Below are positions 1-11,078 of a DNA stretch of 64,000 nucleotides, in pieces. Each line of letters opens with the position of its first letter. The first letter of the stretch is position 1. Below the pieces are notes generated by a model. That model did no database searches. It had not been told where the DNA came from and saw only the letters and a program-made list of their open reading frames with translations. The stretch spans positions 20,766,349 to 20,830,348 of the forward strand of contig CM055109.1 in assembly GCA_029204225.1 (NCBI GenBank), written 5' to 3'. The position numbers were made by a program, and so were the translations under genes. This DNA comes from Diphasiastrum complanatum. Taxonomy: Eukaryota > Streptophyta > Lycopodiopsida > Lycopodiales > Lycopodiaceae.

Positions 1-1187
1 TTACAAGTTGCCAGCCTTGTAGTAGAAAATTCAAGACATGATGCCCATAAAAATCAAAATTTCTATGAGGAAAAATATTAGATATCATCTATAAGGGAGA
101 AATACTAGTCAAATTCAATCTTAGCTATCCTATTTCGGATTTCTGCGTATTTCCGCAAGTGCGCCTCACACATGTCGTCAACAAGCTGAAATAAATTTAC
201 AAATGAACAGAAACACACAGAAGAATGTCTACTTATTTGTTTTATATAAGCAGAAGAGGGAAAAAAAAATCAGAAAAACACCCCTGTATTGGGTTTTGTG
301 CATCTTTGCAGACTACAAGAGTGAGATTCCATGTGCAAGTTTTTGGCACTATATCTTTTATAATAAAAAATGTTTTAGTCGGAACTTTCGCTCTGCGTTG
401 TGAAAGCCTGCAGATATTTCTCCACCTAGGTAGGGAGTAAGCTAACTATGATATCACTATAACACATTTCAGGCCTCTGAATTTAGTAGGAGGAGTTGTC
501 CACTAAACCCAAGAGGATTATGATTGCATTGGAGATGAATTCAATAGTTCTATCCTTACAGATGTTTCTTTGAAAAGCACATGCCTGTTGACAAGGGGAC
601 TGACCTTTCAGATTAGCATACTTCATGTGAAGGATGTGGCCTGAGCTTAACATTTTCCAGTAACAGGCTAGGCCGGCCGCTGGGTTAGTATTCAAAACAC
701 TAAGATGGCAATAACACGACTTCAAGAACATCAATCTAGCTTTTAATGTTGATGAGTCAAAAGGTCAATGAGCTGTCTGCAAACTCCTCATTATAGACTA
801 TAATCTATGTTGATCAATCAGGAGTATAAGCTCTATTAGCATGAATAGCAGATTAGATTGGCCTAGTCCCTTGGCTCATTTTTGGGCTAGCAAGTAAGAG
901 TTTAATTGTTAAGGTCCATTGTGAATCAATCTTATGCAAGTCCCTTGAATGTCTTTTTCAATAGTTTTTGAAGGTACATTTGCACTATAGTTTTCCATGA
1001 TTGAATTATGCACTTCAATATCTCTTTTTTCCTATCTTTTTACGCAAATTGCAAGATACCCAAGAAAATCAACAAAGGTAACTTTTCACTCTCCACAATG
1101 ACTGCTTTTAACATGTATCTAGATTCCAGCAAGAAGCAAGCTCTCAAATGCAGAAACTAAGACCACATCCAGCCAGACCAAGCTCAC
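1..1187. other. Downstream intron of CPSF100, window edge
   Basis: I see no exon matching the next CPSF100 segment here, so that exon probably lies before base 1. One exon-like piece on the minus strand (185-105) follows a good acceptor (TTTCAG), stays open for 26 codons and ends in TAG. It is in phase with the preceding exon but does not resemble the CPSF100 C-terminus, so it is not called. The rest is AT-rich with no recognisable element. Confidence 0.5.
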
Positions 1188-1319
1188 CTTATATGCACTT
1201 AAATCAGAAGTTACATCCACAGAATCACCCACTCTAGGAGCATAGACAAATGGACAAACATTCTTGAGACAATGTTGCCTTAAGTGCTCTGTAGATTCTG
1301 CTGATCCATGAATAAGGAC
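1188..1319 (-). CDS. CPSF100: CPSF100 exon (last visible)
   Basis: This exon has 44 codons, phase 0 at both ends, acceptor CAG at 1321-1320 and donor GTGAG at 1187. It encodes a segment starting VLIHGSAESTEHLRQHC and ending DLSAYK, the part of the C-terminal domain after the DGRSIKS block of plant CPSF100. The continuation (normally starting VQLxEKLM) is not in the window. Confidence 0.9.
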
Positions 1320-1750
1320 CTGAAAACCAAAGCAGCATTTAAGTCACATTACTGGAACCTCTGGCTTAAAATCATATTACCTTCTGAATATTTTATTGCA
1401 TCTAGACTTACAAAAGAAAGAGAGAAGAAATTTTTTGATGAGATGAGATTGGGCCAATTAAAAGTGAGATTACCATTTCTACAACGATAACACACCTGTT
1501 TGACAATGATTCTTGCAAAATGTAATCATTAACCTTGCTCAAACAGCTGGGCTATATATTTTTTCTTCCAATTATAAAGAGAAAATAACGGTCTAAAACT
1601 TGCATGTGACAACAGAACTCAAATATTTGGCAGCACAACGGTCTGACAATTTTCTTTTGACCCCTCAAATCAGTTACACAAGTCAAGGATGAACATCAAC
1701 TACATGATGGTCTTTTCCTAAGAACATAAGGATAGACTCATCATCCTTAC
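1320..1750 (-). other. CPSF100 intron
   Basis: This intron has donor GTAAGG at 1750 and acceptor AG at 1321-1320. It is AT-rich, and I see no mobile element or repeat in it. Confidence 0.8.
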
Positions 1751-1849
1751 AAGCTTTAACGGTGCCACATGTGCTAAGATTGATTTTATGGATCGCCCAT
1801 CTGCCCTTCCTTCAAAGTCAATGTACTGAAGAGCACACTTTACTTGAAC
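1751..1849 (-). CDS. CPSF100: CPSF100 exon
   Basis: This exon has 33 codons, phase 0/0. It encodes VQVKCALQYIDFEGRADG then RSIKSILAHVAPLKL, matching the conserved (Y/F)EGR(S/A)DGRSIKS block of plant CPSF100. Acceptor is CAG (1851-1850) and donor GTAAGG. Introns on both sides are short (430 and 290 bp), unlike the next intron upstream. Confidence 0.92.
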
Positions 1850-2139
1850 CTGATCCAGAGCAATCAACCAATTAGAAAGTGTGCCAGATAAACCTTGCTA
1901 GACATGTTTCCTTTGACACAGACTTCAAAGTGACAGTACAATCAGATACCATACAATAGACAGACTAGCATTTTTTATTTTGTATCTGTTCATTTTTTAA
2001 ATCAAGAAAGAAAAAAGTAAATGTAGATTCTTACATTGCTTAATCGTGAAAAGTACGACAGAATTACTCATCACTGCCGGCAGAGAAAGTCTCATATTTG
2101 AAATACATACAATGGCTTCCTGGAAAGGTAAAAATTTAC

Positions 2140-2238
2140 CGTAATATCACTTGAAACAACCTTTGAGGGATGCTCGTCTAGGAGCATATCCTCTGCATCT
2201 GCATCTGGCTTTTCCTCCACATCTCCGGCACTTGGGGT
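2140..2238 (-). CDS. CPSF100: CPSF100 exon
   Basis: This exon has 33 codons, phase 0/0. It is acidic at the start and ends in MLLDEHPSKVVSSDIT, corresponding to the LMLDTRPSKVMSNEL region of Arabidopsis CPSF100. Acceptor is ATAG (2240-2239) and donor GTAAAT. It is separated from the previous coding exon (22755-22948) by a 20.5-kb intron that holds hAT and Gypsy elements. Confidence 0.88.
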
Positions 2239-2879
2239 CTATATCCAAAAATGAGCACGCAAATCTTTTACATGATTCGGTTTAAAAACACGTCAAAGTC
2301 ATCATCTTTATTTATGTGAACTATGCTTCAGAGCACGACCATACTTGATGGAAATACTTTTGAGCATTCCAGATCAATTGATTGAAAGCATAAAGGAGCA
2401 ATACAGAAAAGCAGCAGTAAGCCATCTTCAATCTCTTATAGTGAACAAAGGGAAGGTCAAATGTCATTTTACTAGAACATCTAGTTCTTGTTGCACTATT
2501 TAGCACATCTCTTTGTGACATTGAGTAACCATGTTGCTTACGGATAGACCCTCACATATGCAGGCTGGAAGCCCAGACAGGTTCTCACTTCTTTTAAACT
2601 GGATACCCAAAGCTTAAAGACTTGAAATTCAGAAATATAACATGCAAGACAAGGACGCACAGCTTTGAGGGACGAAGAACCGCCTCTCCCCCCCTTTCAA
2701 GAATCTTCATTACTTGAAGATAGAACACCTAAACAAGTCCATGACTATTTGATAAAGTTAGCATCTCACGGATACTTTTTCTAGGACTGGGAAGAATTAG
2801 ATACTTAGATAATAAACAGCAACCAGTATTTCACTAACATGCAAACCCTTTGAGGCTAAGTGGGTCCAATATGCTACTA
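2239..2879. other. Intron, nothing recognised
   Basis: This is the 3' part of the 20.5-kb CPSF100 intron, just before a LINE relic. I see no repeats, motifs or ORFs of note. Confidence 0.6.
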
Positions 2880-3805
2880 CCCTCTACACATTACCCATTG
2901 TACTTATCATAATCTCTCCTAGACCTAATGCCTTGACGTTGTTCACGCCACAAATGATTAGGGATGCCATTGAAAAGATGAAACATAACAAAGCCAGAGA
3001 CATTGATGACCTAGAATCAGAATTGCTAATCCATGAATCAGAAATCATATTGCCCATTGTGCCCATCTCATGGTGCACGAATATCATTCACGCCCTTCCA
3101 AAATGTAGGTGACCTCATCAGACCATAAAACTACCGTACCATTATGATTGGCCACGTTGCTACTAAACTTTATGGGAACGTACGTCAGACAACAGTAGGC
3201 AGTGAAGCAGAGTCTACAACGTTACAAGCTCTACAACAGGATCATATATTTCCTCTCAAGGCTTTGATTGAGGAACCCAGGTTCAGGAAGGAGAAGGTAT
3301 ATTGATGTTTTGTGGACCTTTGACTCACTACCAAGGCACAACTCATACAAAGACTGATAGACATCCAGTTATCCGAGGACACAGTACTTGCAATGATGGC
3401 GCGCTATGAGAGGGTTTTTGGATGCTTCCAAACAGGGGAAGGTATCTCAGAGCCGCAATAAAGCACCATAGGGGTGAAGCAGGGATGTTCGCTCTCCCCT
3501 ACACCATTTGGCCTCTAGATTATGTGCGACAGTCGATCATTTCTCAAGACAGTGGTCAAGCCAGCAGATTGGAGGCATCCTAATCTCTATATTACTCTAT
3601 GCAAACAATCCGATCTTGATATCATCATTACAGAAAGGACTACATAGACATCTAGCTACCCTCTCTCCTATAAATTTTGGGGCCATAGAGGTCAATAGTC
3701 GGAAGGCCAAAATTATTCATTTCAATACTTCTACATCATTTTTACAAAGACAGTCATTCTACCTGGACAATCAGCCTCCGGAGATTGTCTCACCTTATAC
3801 TTACC
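2880..3805 (+). pseudogene. LINE reverse transcriptase relic (copy a)
   Basis: This is a degenerate plus-strand LINE fragment. Translated pieces match the other LINE copies here: an NKARDIDD stretch in the endonuclease-RT linker, NYRTIMIGH, CFVD, GVKQGCSLSPT, and a late piece FYLDNQPPEIVSPYTY that aligns with FYYDGLPIEIVTSYTY of copy f. There are several stops and frameshifts. It stops abruptly at 3805 where hAT-B begins, so the hAT element probably inserted into it. Confidence 0.7.
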
Positions 3806-5769
3806 CATATATGCACAGCATTTTGGAACACTTTCCAATCACAAGCATTCCAGAACGTCCCAGAAAAGGCAGCGTTCTGGATTGGAACACTCTGCTTTTC
3901 TTTTCTTTCTTTCTTTTTTTTTTTGGGGGGGGTATTTTATCATGCATGTGCTAGGTGGAAAAAATAACACCTATAGGCTGTAAAAAAATTCAAAACACAT
4001 CGTTGTGAACTGTGAATCAGACTATCAAAGACCATTGATGCATAATATTTTATTTTCTTACAGTCAAAGTCCAGTCTATTGTTTACGGGCATAAGCACAA
4101 GCAAAGTACCATCCAAAAAATCAAGGAAACGCAACAAAGTACCATCCAAAAACTAATTTAAGGGCTAGCATTTGAAGAATTCTAAACTTTAACAAACCTA
4201 TATTAGCGCAATGACCGATACAAAATAGGTCATACAAAGCATTTAGCATACCAAACTTGAAACTTGAAAGTAATTACAGTTTATAGGATACAAAAACATG
4301 GAAAATGACCCGCATTCCACATAAGCCTCATGAGAATGATCAATATATCATAAACCATCTAATATATATCAAGGATGGGGCCAATGGCCAGGTACGTAAG
4401 TCTGATAGATGGGCAATGGCCTCATAGAGTGATGTCACATGAAATAAAACCCTAAAACTTTAGGATTCGGAGGCATCAATGATCAGATGTAGATTCCTCC
4501 TCATCATTATGACTAGTGGATGAGTAGGAAGATAGGGAATCCTCAAGGATGCGATGATGTGTCCCTAAACCTTTGCCTCTACCTCTACCGTTGTCGCTGC
4601 CACTAGGTCTACAAAGGCTTTGCCAGGCTGCTACTCCCTTTGCTTATGATATTATTGTCTTTGGCTCAATATGCAAATCCATTAGGCGTACTACCCTACG
4701 CCTGCTCCCTCCTTGCATACAAGTGATGCAAGCTCGGCCTATGATTCAGCATCGAGATCAACAAACCCCACATCCCCACCAACGTCCATCTCCATTTCAT
4801 CACCAATCCCTCCTCATCTCCCTCCTTAGCCTCATTCCCACCCTCGTCTCCTACATCCTTTATATCAGCCCTAGACATAGATAAAGTGGTCTTGTGTTGC
4901 CTCCTATCATGTCATGCCAACTCAACTCTTGATGATACTCTAAACATCTCTCATCATGTGCCTGACTAGCCTCAAGTTGGTGGTGCAATAAACAGCTAGG
5001 GAATGTTGAGCCTCTTGTGTCCGTTTGTGTCCCACTCATAAGCCGAAGCACAACAATGAGAGCGACTCTGACAAAAACTAATCATACTCACCCTATGACA
5101 AAGTGGTAGGCTACTACACGTTTACACTCATAAATAAACTCTCCTTAATGAGCAATACCAGCTCAGGAAGCATCCACACCCTTGAGAAATACAGTGCCCA
5201 ACAGACATGAAATCAAGTTGTTGATAATAGGCCTGTGCCTACTATCAATCCACCCATCTGAATGAATAGAGCAACCATATGTAGCTCAGGTATGTCATAT
5301 GGGGATGAGCTCTCTCATGATGCATGCATGCTCCTCTCTCATATGGTGAGTACGCAGAGCCTCGCATGTGGGGGGACTCCAAGTGGCATCACAAGCTACA
5401 ATCTCCCTCATCATGTCACAAATGAAGGTGTTGGCAAGGCAAATGCCAATATTTGCCCGCCCTATCCTATGTAGGTGCATGTGGTCACGGCCTCTGACTC
5501 TAGGGCATGAGCATGCTCCACCCTATGGGCTCCCCCTAACACCTCCCATAGCTACCCCAACAGTTGCCATCTTTGTTGAACCTGAGCCACTACACTCACT
5601 GGGCCCTCCCCAACCTAACGACTCTGATAAAAAAGCCTCTCCTGTAGATGATGGCCATGTTACTACTACTATCGCTGATGGAGACCGTAATGGTCATGCC
5701 TCTGCTAATGAGGTCCATGATGGCCCTGCTATTAATGATGATGATAACTAGGCCGTGATGGCCCTATAG
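3806..5769 (-). mobile_element. hAT-B, decayed hAT transposon
   Basis: The left end CATATATGCAC resembles the CATAGTTGCAC terminus of hAT-A. Much of the element aligns with hAT-C: 4380-4600 with 49890-50110, and 5500-5750 with 51500-51710. Minus-strand transposase relics include DATWSPP (about 5295-5480) and SDGWIDSRHR followed by LGTVFLKGVDA (about 5150-5250), matching the catalytic-domain start of hAT-A. Stops break every frame. I could not find the right terminus; a Gypsy fragment starts near 5770. Confidence 0.65.
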
Positions 5770-6183
5770 TTGTCACCTCAGAACCAAGAACGTGCAAAGA
5801 GGGAGAACCTCTGTTTTGGATGTTTGGGGCAACATAGGTGGAAGAGTGTCCACACAACCAGATGCGGACCGCACAAAATCTTCAGGTGGACCAGATGAAC
5901 TAGATGGACGAACCTATGACAATGAAAGAGATCAATCCAGATATGTTGGGACAATTGTGTGTTAGAGATGTTCAAGTTCTATTTGACATTAGGTCCTCTC
6001 ACAATGTGTCGAATTCAACTTTGGTACAAAAGTTAGGTGTAAGCACTTAGCCATCCCAATACTAGTACACAATGGAAATGGCTGATGGAAAGGGTCCAAT
6101 GATTTGGGATAAGAGGGTTGTGGACATTCTACTAGCTATACAAAGTTACACAAAAGAGTTGGATTTTGACATAACACGGCTAG
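5770..6183 (+). mobile_element. Gypsy-B, 5' fragment (gag knuckle and protease)
   Basis: This is a plus-strand piece homologous to Gypsy-D (62750-63260, minus). It carries a zinc-knuckle start (CFGCLGQHRWK), the protease region (VLFDxxSSHNVxNSTLVQKLGV-like) and ends inside LDFDITRLA. The element resumes at about 18975 in its RT domain; the stretch between protease and mid-RT is missing. It is a dead copy. Confidence 0.75.
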
Positions 6184-6316
6184 CATAGTTGCCACGACCA
6201 CAATTCAAACCTCCAATCGCGGTTCAAATTGTTCAAACCGTTGAAAGCCGGTTCGAACCGGAAACCCAAAAAAAAAAAAAAAAAGCCCAATTCATTGTTG
6301 ATTACTAGTTTTACTA
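6184..6316. other. Possible terminus of another hAT-like insertion
   Basis: The Gypsy homology stops and is followed by CATAGTTGCCACGACC, close to the hAT-A terminus, then a stretch rich in GGTTCGAACCGG-type palindromes and a poly(A) run. Similar TTCGAACCG-rich stretches occur near 24340-24410 and 52600-52680. I found no matching right end, so the element is not defined. Confidence 0.35.
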
Positions 6317-6324
6317 GTTTTAAT
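6317..6324. repeat. hAT-A target-site duplication, left
   Basis: The 8-bp GTTTTAAT is repeated identically at 17959-17966, immediately outside the element termini. Confidence 0.92.
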
Positions 6325-6577
6325 CATAGTTGCACTGCGTTTCTGAAACGCGTTTCTGAAATGCGTTCAGAAACGCGTTTCGGAAATATGGAATTTTTTT
6401 CCAAAAACGTTTTTTTTAATTTTTGATTTTTTTTTGTGCAATATGGGAATCAGGTGAAATTAAGAGCACAAGCCGAACGTTTTGGGTGCAGGATGGTCTA
6501 GTTTAGGTGCATTAACTCCTAGGTTTACGCTTTAACTCCCAGGTGCATTAATAAAAAAACATGATGCCCCAAAATTT

Positions 6578-6679
<102 letters not shown>

Positions 6680-8207
6680 GAACAGTACTGAATCGTTACA
6701 CTGCTGTGAATAGGATCATCGTAATATATAATATCGGGCCACATGGCACCAAAATGGCGTACAATGATGTTCCATGAACATAATGAAAACTACACAACTA
6801 AGGCTCGTCAGAGTCATGGTAGGAACCATCATCTGAATCTGTGCCTGACTGCAGATCCCAAGGGTCTGTAGATGAATCAGAACTGGAAGGAGCCATATGC
6901 CGTGGTGTGGCCCTGGCTCTGCCGTGTGCTCTGGCTCTCTGTTGCGTGCTCTGGCTCTGGATCCTCCCCTTGCCTCTACCTCTGCCTCTGCCTCTCTCCC
7001 CTCCTCTGGCCCCCCTCTGCCTGCCCCCAACCCTGTGTCTGCCCCTGCGTGTCTGTGTGTCAGGTGACTGTGATCCAACGCCTCGGGATGGCCCTACCCA
7101 CTGTGATGATGCCTGGCCGACGGCTGCCTGTGATGCTCCACTCCTGTCTACAAAAAGCGAACTCAGCCCCCCCCTCCCAGAACCTCTAGATCTCCCCCTA
7201 GGCCTACGTGTAGAAATGGCTGGCTCCTCCTCTGTCTCCGCATCAGGGTCCACCAACAAGTCAGCAAGGTCATCCCCCTGTGCCTCTGCCCCTATCTCCT
7301 CATCCTCCTCTGTATCCCCCTCAACCCACTCCTCCTCCTGATAGTCAACCCCGAGCTCCTCTCCACCCTCCAAGCCCTCATCATCCCCCTCCTCATCCCT
7401 AGCCCTCTGCCTGTCTGCCCTCCTCAAACGCCGTAGAGCCCGTGCGTCAGCCTGCACCTGTCTATATAGATCTCTATAGATCTCATCATCCATCTCCTCC
7501 TGCGTGGGTGGTGCCCGAGGAGCAGCAGCTGCCGAATCCACCAAGCAAGTGTCAGGGTTCACCTGCAACCAAAAACAATACATTGTTGTCAGCAATTCAT
7601 TGCATAATTCAAAAGCAATTCAGTTCGTCAAAGCACAACAAGAAACAGGGGGTGATGATGTCCCCCTCCTCGTGTGCGCCTTAGCATACGACCGTTGGTG
7701 TTCACAAACACCAACCGCCTACACTGCTCGATGGACAACCTGTTCCTCTTCTGCGTGTGATACAAGGCCCAGGCGCTCCAATTTCGCTCGCAAGCTCCCA
7801 CTAAACAGTCCTATGCAAGGACTCTCTCGGCCAGTCGTCACAGGTCACCTGTGCCGCGCCCATGGTAGCCCCACCATGAAACAGGCCTCAACATATCCTC
7901 CCTCCGCCGACTCTGCTCTCCATCGAAAGGAAACTGGTAGCGCTCAAAGATCAGCAGCTGGTATGCAATGTTAGTGAGCATCGGACCTGTTGGCAGAAGA
8001 AAAAACATGGCTCGTGTAAGTCCTCTTGAATTCACACACTAGCAATGGGCACACTACAGTCACTACTGCAGTACTTAGCCTACCAAGCAATTTATCACAC
8101 ATACCTGCTCTAGGCCATACGCGCTCCGTGTACTCCACCAATCCCCGGTGCAGCTCTCGATCGTCCCGATCCCGAGTCTCGCGCCACAAGGGGTGCGTGT
8201 GGGCTAC

Positions 8208-8565
8208 TGTAATAGATCCTAACACCACAGTAGGGCAAACACTAACTGATCCACCCAACCTTGCCTACTCCCTGATATAGAGTAAGCCCCTCCTAGCCCA
8301 GTGTGAGGACTGGTAGCATGCTACTGCCAAGTGTCGGCCGCATGGCACTGACGTGGCCGACTGCACGTCGGGACCCAACTGGGGGCCCTATCCTGCTGAC
8401 AGGGTCCCTAGGCTGTGTTAGGCCCACCATGGCTATGGACCGTGCTGGGGCACACTACTCACACTGTCTTGCCCTGTTGGTCATGTACGCTGGACACGAC
8501 CCTGACTGTGGTATCTGACCTATCTGTGTTCTCTAGGGTTCGGCATTGGTTACGAGCTCGTAACA
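8208..8565 (-). repeat. Gypsy-A LTR (3' LTR)
   Basis: This 358-bp LTR runs TGTAATAG...CGTAACA on the plus strand and starts TG, ends CA. One terminus is the palindrome TTACGAGCTCGTAA. It has three differences from the partner at 14596-14953. Confidence 0.95.
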
Positions 8566-8578
8566 CTCCCTCCCCCTT
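8566..8578 (-). promoter_or_regulatory. Gypsy-A polypurine tract
   Basis: On the minus strand an AAGGGGGAGGGAG run directly abuts the LTR start (TGTTACGAG). This is the expected primer for plus-strand synthesis. Confidence 0.75.
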
Positions 8579-9104
8579 AAGAACCGTCTTGGTCCTCTAA
8601 GACAAAGTCTGGAAAAATCTTGCGAAGGACGCTGCCTCTTTCCCAAGTGGCATTCTCAACAGGCTGATCATTCCACTTAACCAGATATTCTCGGTATAGA
8701 GTATGACGAGTCTGCGTCTCTCTACTATCAAGAATCTCCTCTGGTTCATGTGGAGGTTGTTGAGGATCCAATGGGAGAACTAGAACACTGTCCCCTACCA
8801 GATTATCTGATCTGGTTAAGGCTTTTCGTAACTGACTTACATGAAAAACTGGAAAAACCTTACTGCTGTGTGGGAGTTCTAGTTCATAGGTGACCTCGCC
8901 TAGTCTCCTACTGATGGTAAAGGGACCACAATACCTTGGAGACAACTTAGCACACACTCCTGATTTGAGGGTTTTAGAGTCAACTGGGACTCTCAAGTAG
9001 ACTCTCTCACCAGTGGAGAACTGCACATCCCGTCTGTGTGGATCTGCATAATGCCTGGCTCGATCCTGGGATTGTCTAATGCTACGCTTAGCATGTTCTA
9101 TCAT
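8577..9104 (-). CDS. Gypsy-A integrase C-terminus and chromodomain
   Basis: This is a 175-aa open segment. It contains the integrase C-terminal beta-barrel motif (GERVYLRVP, KLSPRYCGPF, VFPVFHVSQLR) and a chromodomain near the end (YREYLVKWNDQPVENATWE). Chromodomains tether chromovirus integrases to histone marks. It is separated from the upstream integrase frame by the end of the Copia-like segment, which ends in TAG and shifts frame. Start is arbitrary because it is an internal polyprotein piece. Confidence 0.88.
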   Translation of the reverse strand: MIEHAKRSIRQSQDRARHYADPHRRDVQFSTGERVYLRVPVDSKTLKSGVCAKLSPRYCGPFTISRRLGEVTYELELPHSSKVFPVFHVSQLRKALTRSDNLVGDSVLVLPLDPQQPPHEPEEILDSRETQTRHTLYREYLVKWNDQPVENATWERGSVLRKIFPDFVLEDQDGS

Positions 9105-9118
9105 CTGGTTTAGGTCTT

Positions 9119-10540
9119 CTAAAAAGTTTCTGGCTGCTTCACCTTAGTTGCTTTATAAACATCCTTACTGAAAGGTGTTCTAGTCATCTTGCTTTTAAGA
9201 TAGGATTCGCAGGTAGTTCGAATATCTCTACTTTTGATTTCAACTCCTTCATTTCTTTGACTTTTGTTGGCTTGGTACAAGGCTTCCATGTTCATGTGAC
9301 ATAACCTCTTGTGCCACTGTATATCTCTTGATTCCTGAGTTTGATTCACTTGTTCGATTCGAGTTCGAATGTTCAAGTGATACAAATATCCTTCTCTATT
9401 GCCTTTAGCCACTAGGTTATCAGAATCTTGTTTAAACCCTACAGCTGTGGGTGAGCGTGGCTGAAAACCGTACATCAGCATAAATGGGCTGTATCCCGTA
9501 GCTGAATGTTTGGTACTGTTGTAAGCAAACTCTAATATCGAGAGATACTCCTCCCAATTAGTCTGCCTCTTGCTGACGTATACACGAAGCATATCCTCCA
9601 GCACTTGATTTACCCTTTCTGTTTGACCGTCCGTCTGTGGATGGTCGGTGGTACTCATATTAAGTTTAGTATGGAGATGATGGAATACTGCCTTCCAAAA
9701 ATTTCCAGTAAACTTACTGTCCCGGTCGCTGACTATGCCGGAAGGTAGACCGTACAATTTAAATAGCCCGTCTACAAACAACCTCGCTAACTCTGGAGCT
9801 CTAACGGTTGTTTTGGTCGGAATAAAATGAGCCATTTTGGTCAGACGGTCAACTGTGACCCATATAGCGTCATTACCCTTTTGGGTTTTAGGCAGGCCTA
9901 CTATAAAATCCATGGAGATACTCTCCCATTTACCAGCTGGTATTTCTAAGGGATGCAACAACCCTCCTGCCTTTAAACGCTCTGCTTTATTTACTTGACA
10001 TTTCTGGCAACTGGTTACATACTGGTGGACGTCCCTTTTCATACTGGGCCAGAAAAATTGCCTACGAAGAAGCTCATAGGTCTTCTGTATGCCTGGGTGT
10101 CCCGCGCTAGGATTGTCATGACATTCATATAGGACCTGCTGCCTATAATCCTCTGAATTGGGGACACATACTCTATCTCTATAGAGCAAGTACTCATCCT
10201 GAATGGAATACTGTTTCCATTTGAATCCTTGAGTCAACTGACCCTCAACCACTGGGGTTTGCTTGGGTAATACAGGCTCAGAATCCTCAACGTCATCTGA
10301 TGACGTATACTCGGACTCATCATCATCCTCAACGGAAGCTGCCGTATTCTTGGATGAACTGGCACCAGCCCCGGGAACTGGTTCTGGAGTCTGTAACTGT
10401 CTGTTCTGGACTGAGTTCCAGATAATAGAGAAGAATGCATCATGCTGGCATTTCCCTCTCAAGGACTCGAGTAACTCATTACGAATCTGAGTAAAACTCA
10501 GCTCGTTTATCATAGGCATTCTGCTAAGGGATTGAGGCAC
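9119..10540 (-). CDS. Gypsy-A integrase with in-frame Copia-like segment
   Basis: This is a 473-aa frame. Residues about 1-95 repeat the end of the RNase H linker (the 272-bp inverted repeat). Next is the HHCC zinc finger (ECHDNPSAGHPG...CQKCQVNKAER), then the DDE core (SMDFIVGLP, VSDRDSKF, DHPQTDGQTERVNQVLE). From about residue 372 (9427-9119) the sequence no longer resembles Gypsy. It reads REGYLYHLN, WHKRLCHMNMEAL and CESYLKSKMTRTPF, the signature of the Ty1/Copia GAG-pre-integrase domain. The frame is continuous at the upstream junction and ends in TAG at the downstream one, after which normal Gypsy sequence (EDLNQMIEHAKRS) resumes in another frame. Confidence 0.85.
   Translation of the reverse strand: MPQSLSRMPMINELSFTQIRNELLESLRGKCQHDAFFSIIWNSVQNRQLQTPEPVPGAGASSSKNTAASVEDDDESEYTSSDDVEDSEPVLPKQTPVVEGQLTQGFKWKQYSIQDEYLLYRDRVCVPNSEDYRQQVLYECHDNPSAGHPGIQKTYELLRRQFFWPSMKRDVHQYVTSCQKCQVNKAERLKAGGLLHPLEIPAGKWESISMDFIVGLPKTQKGNDAIWVTVDRLTKMAHFIPTKTTVRAPELARLFVDGLFKLYGLPSGIVSDRDSKFTGNFWKAVFHHLHTKLNMSTTDHPQTDGQTERVNQVLEDMLRVYVSKRQTNWEEYLSILEFAYNSTKHSATGYSPFMLMYGFQPRSPTAVGFKQDSDNLVAKGNREGYLYHLNIRTRIEQVNQTQESRDIQWHKRLCHMNMEALYQANKSQRNEGVEIKSRDIRTTCESYLKSKMTRTPFSKDVYKATKVKQPETF
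10258..10530 (-). repeat. Inverted repeat arm inside Gypsy-A
   Basis: This is a reverse-complement copy of 14182-14453 (about 272 bp, covering RMPMINELS to SEPVLPKQ) with very few differences. One end coincides with a perfect hairpin AAGGGATT-7 nt-AATCCCTT at 10526-10548. Confidence 0.92.
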
Positions 10541-11078
10541 AATCCCTTGTAGAAGCTCAGCGCTGAAAAATCAGGGATTTACCCTTGATTTTTATGTATC
10601 AGTTGTGGATTTTTGAGCACATTTTAAATAGAAAACGTGGAGCAGGTCCAGCGCTGCCAAATTGGGTGGAAACTTCGAATTTGGAGTGAAATTTTCTGGA
10701 ATTTGGAGCGGATCTGAGACAGAATTGTGGGTGCAGGTCCAGCGCTGAAGGTCTTTGGCAGGAACCACAAGTTTGCAACTGTTTTGGGTCCTAAAACGGG
10801 AATTTTGGAGCAAAAAGTATACACCTCAGACAGCGAGGGAAGGGGCCAAGACGATCAGAAGTTTGTTTCTTTTTCTTGGTACCTTGATCTCTGATTTTTC
10901 CGGACAGCAGATCTGAAAGCAGTGGAGGAAGAGCTGAAAGGGCTTTTCTTGATTCTCTCTGTGGAAGTACAGTTCTCAGAAAGAGCTAAGTTTTCTTTCC
11001 CTCCTTGTACAGTTGTAAATTAGTCTTTTAGACTTTTTTTCCTTCAGAAGTTAAGGTAGCTCTCTTTCAGTTCCGAAC
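10531..11078 (+). other. Gypsy-A untranslated leader, inverted
   Basis: This 548-bp non-coding stretch directly precedes gag. It is oriented with the inverted gag-pol block, and so is detached from the primer-binding site, which lies at 14581-14594 with 142 bp of leader on the other strand. Confidence 0.75.

Noticed and set aside
5778-5975. Minus-strand His/Leu repeat frame
   Set aside because: Reverse of the Gypsy-B gag/protease fragment.
6841-7341. Plus-strand open frames opposite the hAT-A acidic tail
   Set aside because: Shadow of the biased minus-strand coding sequence; no domain.
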